This document shows, in pieces, positions 5,655 to 6,190 of a stretch of DNA of 6,190 nucleotides. This DNA comes from Candidatus Nitrotoga sp. CP45 (lineage in GTDB: Bacteria > Bacteroidota > Bacteroidia > Flavobacteriales > Flavobacteriaceae). The stretch lies in the NCBI GenBank assembly GCA_943329165.2, contig CALQCV020000126.1, forward strand, positions 1-6,190, given 5' to 3'. Positions within the stretch are counted from its first letter, which is position 1, and each line of letters begins with the position of its first letter. The notes under the pieces are model-generated. The model was not told the DNA's origin and made no database searches. It worked only from the letters and a program-made list of their open reading frames with translations. The position numbers were made by a program, and so were the translations under genes.

Positions 5655-6190
5655 ATGAGAGTACCAAAATTTTTACTGGCTGCATTAGTAGGTATTGCAT
5701 TCAGTTCGGCACAGGCACAAGTTAAAGCAACAGTAAGATTACCGGATTGGGGCGTCGCTGGTCAGGACAACGCAACGTATTATTATATTCCCGCTACCGA
5801 AACGTATTACGACGTCAGAAAAGGAGAGTATGTTTACCAACAGGAGGGCAAGTGGGTAAGAACATCTACATTGCCAGCAGCTTATAAAGATTATGATCTT
5901 TACAGTGGATACAAAGTGGTACTCACAGACCAGAATGAACCTTTTGCCGATTATGACAATATTAGAGTCAAATATGCAAAAGACTATAAGGGAGAAGCAC
6001 AAAAAAACTATAAGGTGAAAAAGAACAGAAACGGTCAAGTGAAAATCAAAGAAGTTTTCGGAATTTTCAAAGCGTATACGACACGTGTTGGTTCAGGACC
6101 ATTTCCTACTGAAGATTTTGACGAGGCAGGAGATGTGATGGCAAGTGTTGGTAATGAATTTGGCTCGGTTACCGGAAGAAAAAGACGTTG
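5655..6190 (+). CDS. Chimeric frame: secreted tyrosine-rich protein joined to the PurA C-terminal region (cut by window edge)
   Basis: The frame opens with ATG at 5655 and stays open to the window end, 178 codons plus two bases. Residues 1-21 are a signal peptide ([18 protein letters not shown], then AQA before Gln22). Residues 22 to about 131 form a small extracytoplasmic domain rich in tyrosine, with [15 protein letters not shown] (40-54), KWVRTSTLP (66-74), [12 protein letters not shown] (79-90) and a lysine-rich tail (104-132). I recall this pattern in uncharacterised flavobacterial secreted proteins; the function is unknown. From about codon 133 the frame becomes unmistakable adenylosuccinate synthetase: [20 protein letters not shown] (133-152) and [13 protein letters not shown] (166-178). 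A natural protein combining the two is not known to me. A signal peptide would take the PurA part out of the cytoplasm, and the PurA P-loop and N-terminal half are absent. Either a deletion or recombination fused two genes, or the assembly is chimeric here. Confidence 0.82.
   Translation, partial: MRVPKFLLAALVGIAFSSAQAQVKATVRLPDWGVAGQDNATYYYIPATETYYDVRKGEYVYQQEGKWVRTSTLPAAYKDYDLYSGYKVVLTDQNEPFADYDNIRVKYAKDYKGEAQKNYKVKKNRNGQVKIKEVFGIFKAYTTRVGSGPFPTEDFDEAGDVMASVGNEFGSVTGRKRR
6045..6190 (+). pseudogene. purA: 5'-truncated purA segment (adenylosuccinate synthetase C-terminal region)
   Basis: PurA joins IMP and aspartate with GTP to make adenylosuccinate in AMP synthesis. This segment encodes the stretch that in a full PurA of about 430 residues starts near residue 265-290. 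It has [15 protein letters not shown], then the loop [13 protein letters not shown]. That loop corresponds to the E. coli aspartate-binding loop (residues about 298-304), including the Arg equivalents of R303 and R305. The TTG of the usual TTGR is VTG here; I recall this form in flavobacterial PurA. The N-terminal GDEGKGK P-loop, the switch loop and the IMP site are all missing. A CGW motif normally comes next, and the last two bases, TG, fit a Cys or Trp codon. The segment itself shows no decay, so if it is a scar it is recent; an assembly join would look the same. Confidence 0.88.

Noticed and set aside
5739..6038. Minus-strand open frame of 99 codons with hydrophobic content
   Set aside because: It lies wholly opposite the secreted-protein frame, whose signal peptide and conserved motifs are clear. 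Its hydrophobicity comes from reading Lys/Tyr codons backwards.

Overview
The window looks like chromosomal DNA of a Bacteroidota member, most likely family Flavobacteriaceae and close to Flavobacterium. The DNA is AT-rich and start codons lack Shine-Dalgarno sequences. Several upstream regions carry an exact match to the Bacteroidota -7 promoter element TAnnTTTG. The proteins read like flavobacterial family members: a TPR protein, a class III aminotransferase, an OstA-like protein and a secreted GH13 amylase. The genus is inferred from remembered protein families and was not tested by a search.

Layout. The left half is a minus-strand series read from right to left: an exported LptA/OstA-like protein (3468-1795, TTG start), a PLP-dependent class III aminotransferase (1713-526, ATG start) and the N-terminal 131 residues of a TPR protein (395-1, cut by the window edge). 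The gaps of 81 and 130 bases hold short direct repeats but no convincing terminator, so co-transcription is possible. A 130-base divergent region (3469-3598) carries one candidate -7 box for each direction. To its right, on the plus strand, lies a complete exported GH13 alpha-amylase (3599-5470). It ends in a strong hairpin terminator (5492-5519).

The right end holds the most unusual object. After a 184-base regulatory gap comes an open plus-strand frame (5655-6190, cut by the edge). It starts as a small secreted, tyrosine-rich protein of a type common in flavobacteria. At about codon 131-133 it switches, in frame, to the C-terminal catalytic part of adenylosuccinate synthetase (PurA), including the aspartate-binding loop. 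The PurA part has no P-loop or N-terminal half and sits behind a signal peptide, so it cannot act as a normal purine enzyme. It is either a real deletion or recombination scar, or a chimeric assembly join.

Functional links. The OstA-like protein points to outer-membrane or LPS transport. The amylase points to extracytoplasmic alpha-glucan breakdown, but no Sus-type transport genes are visible. The aminotransferase and TPR protein are probably housekeeping or accessory genes with no assigned substrate or partner. No tRNA, rRNA, CRISPR array, insertion sequence or phage gene was seen. No stretch over 300 bases lacks a gene.
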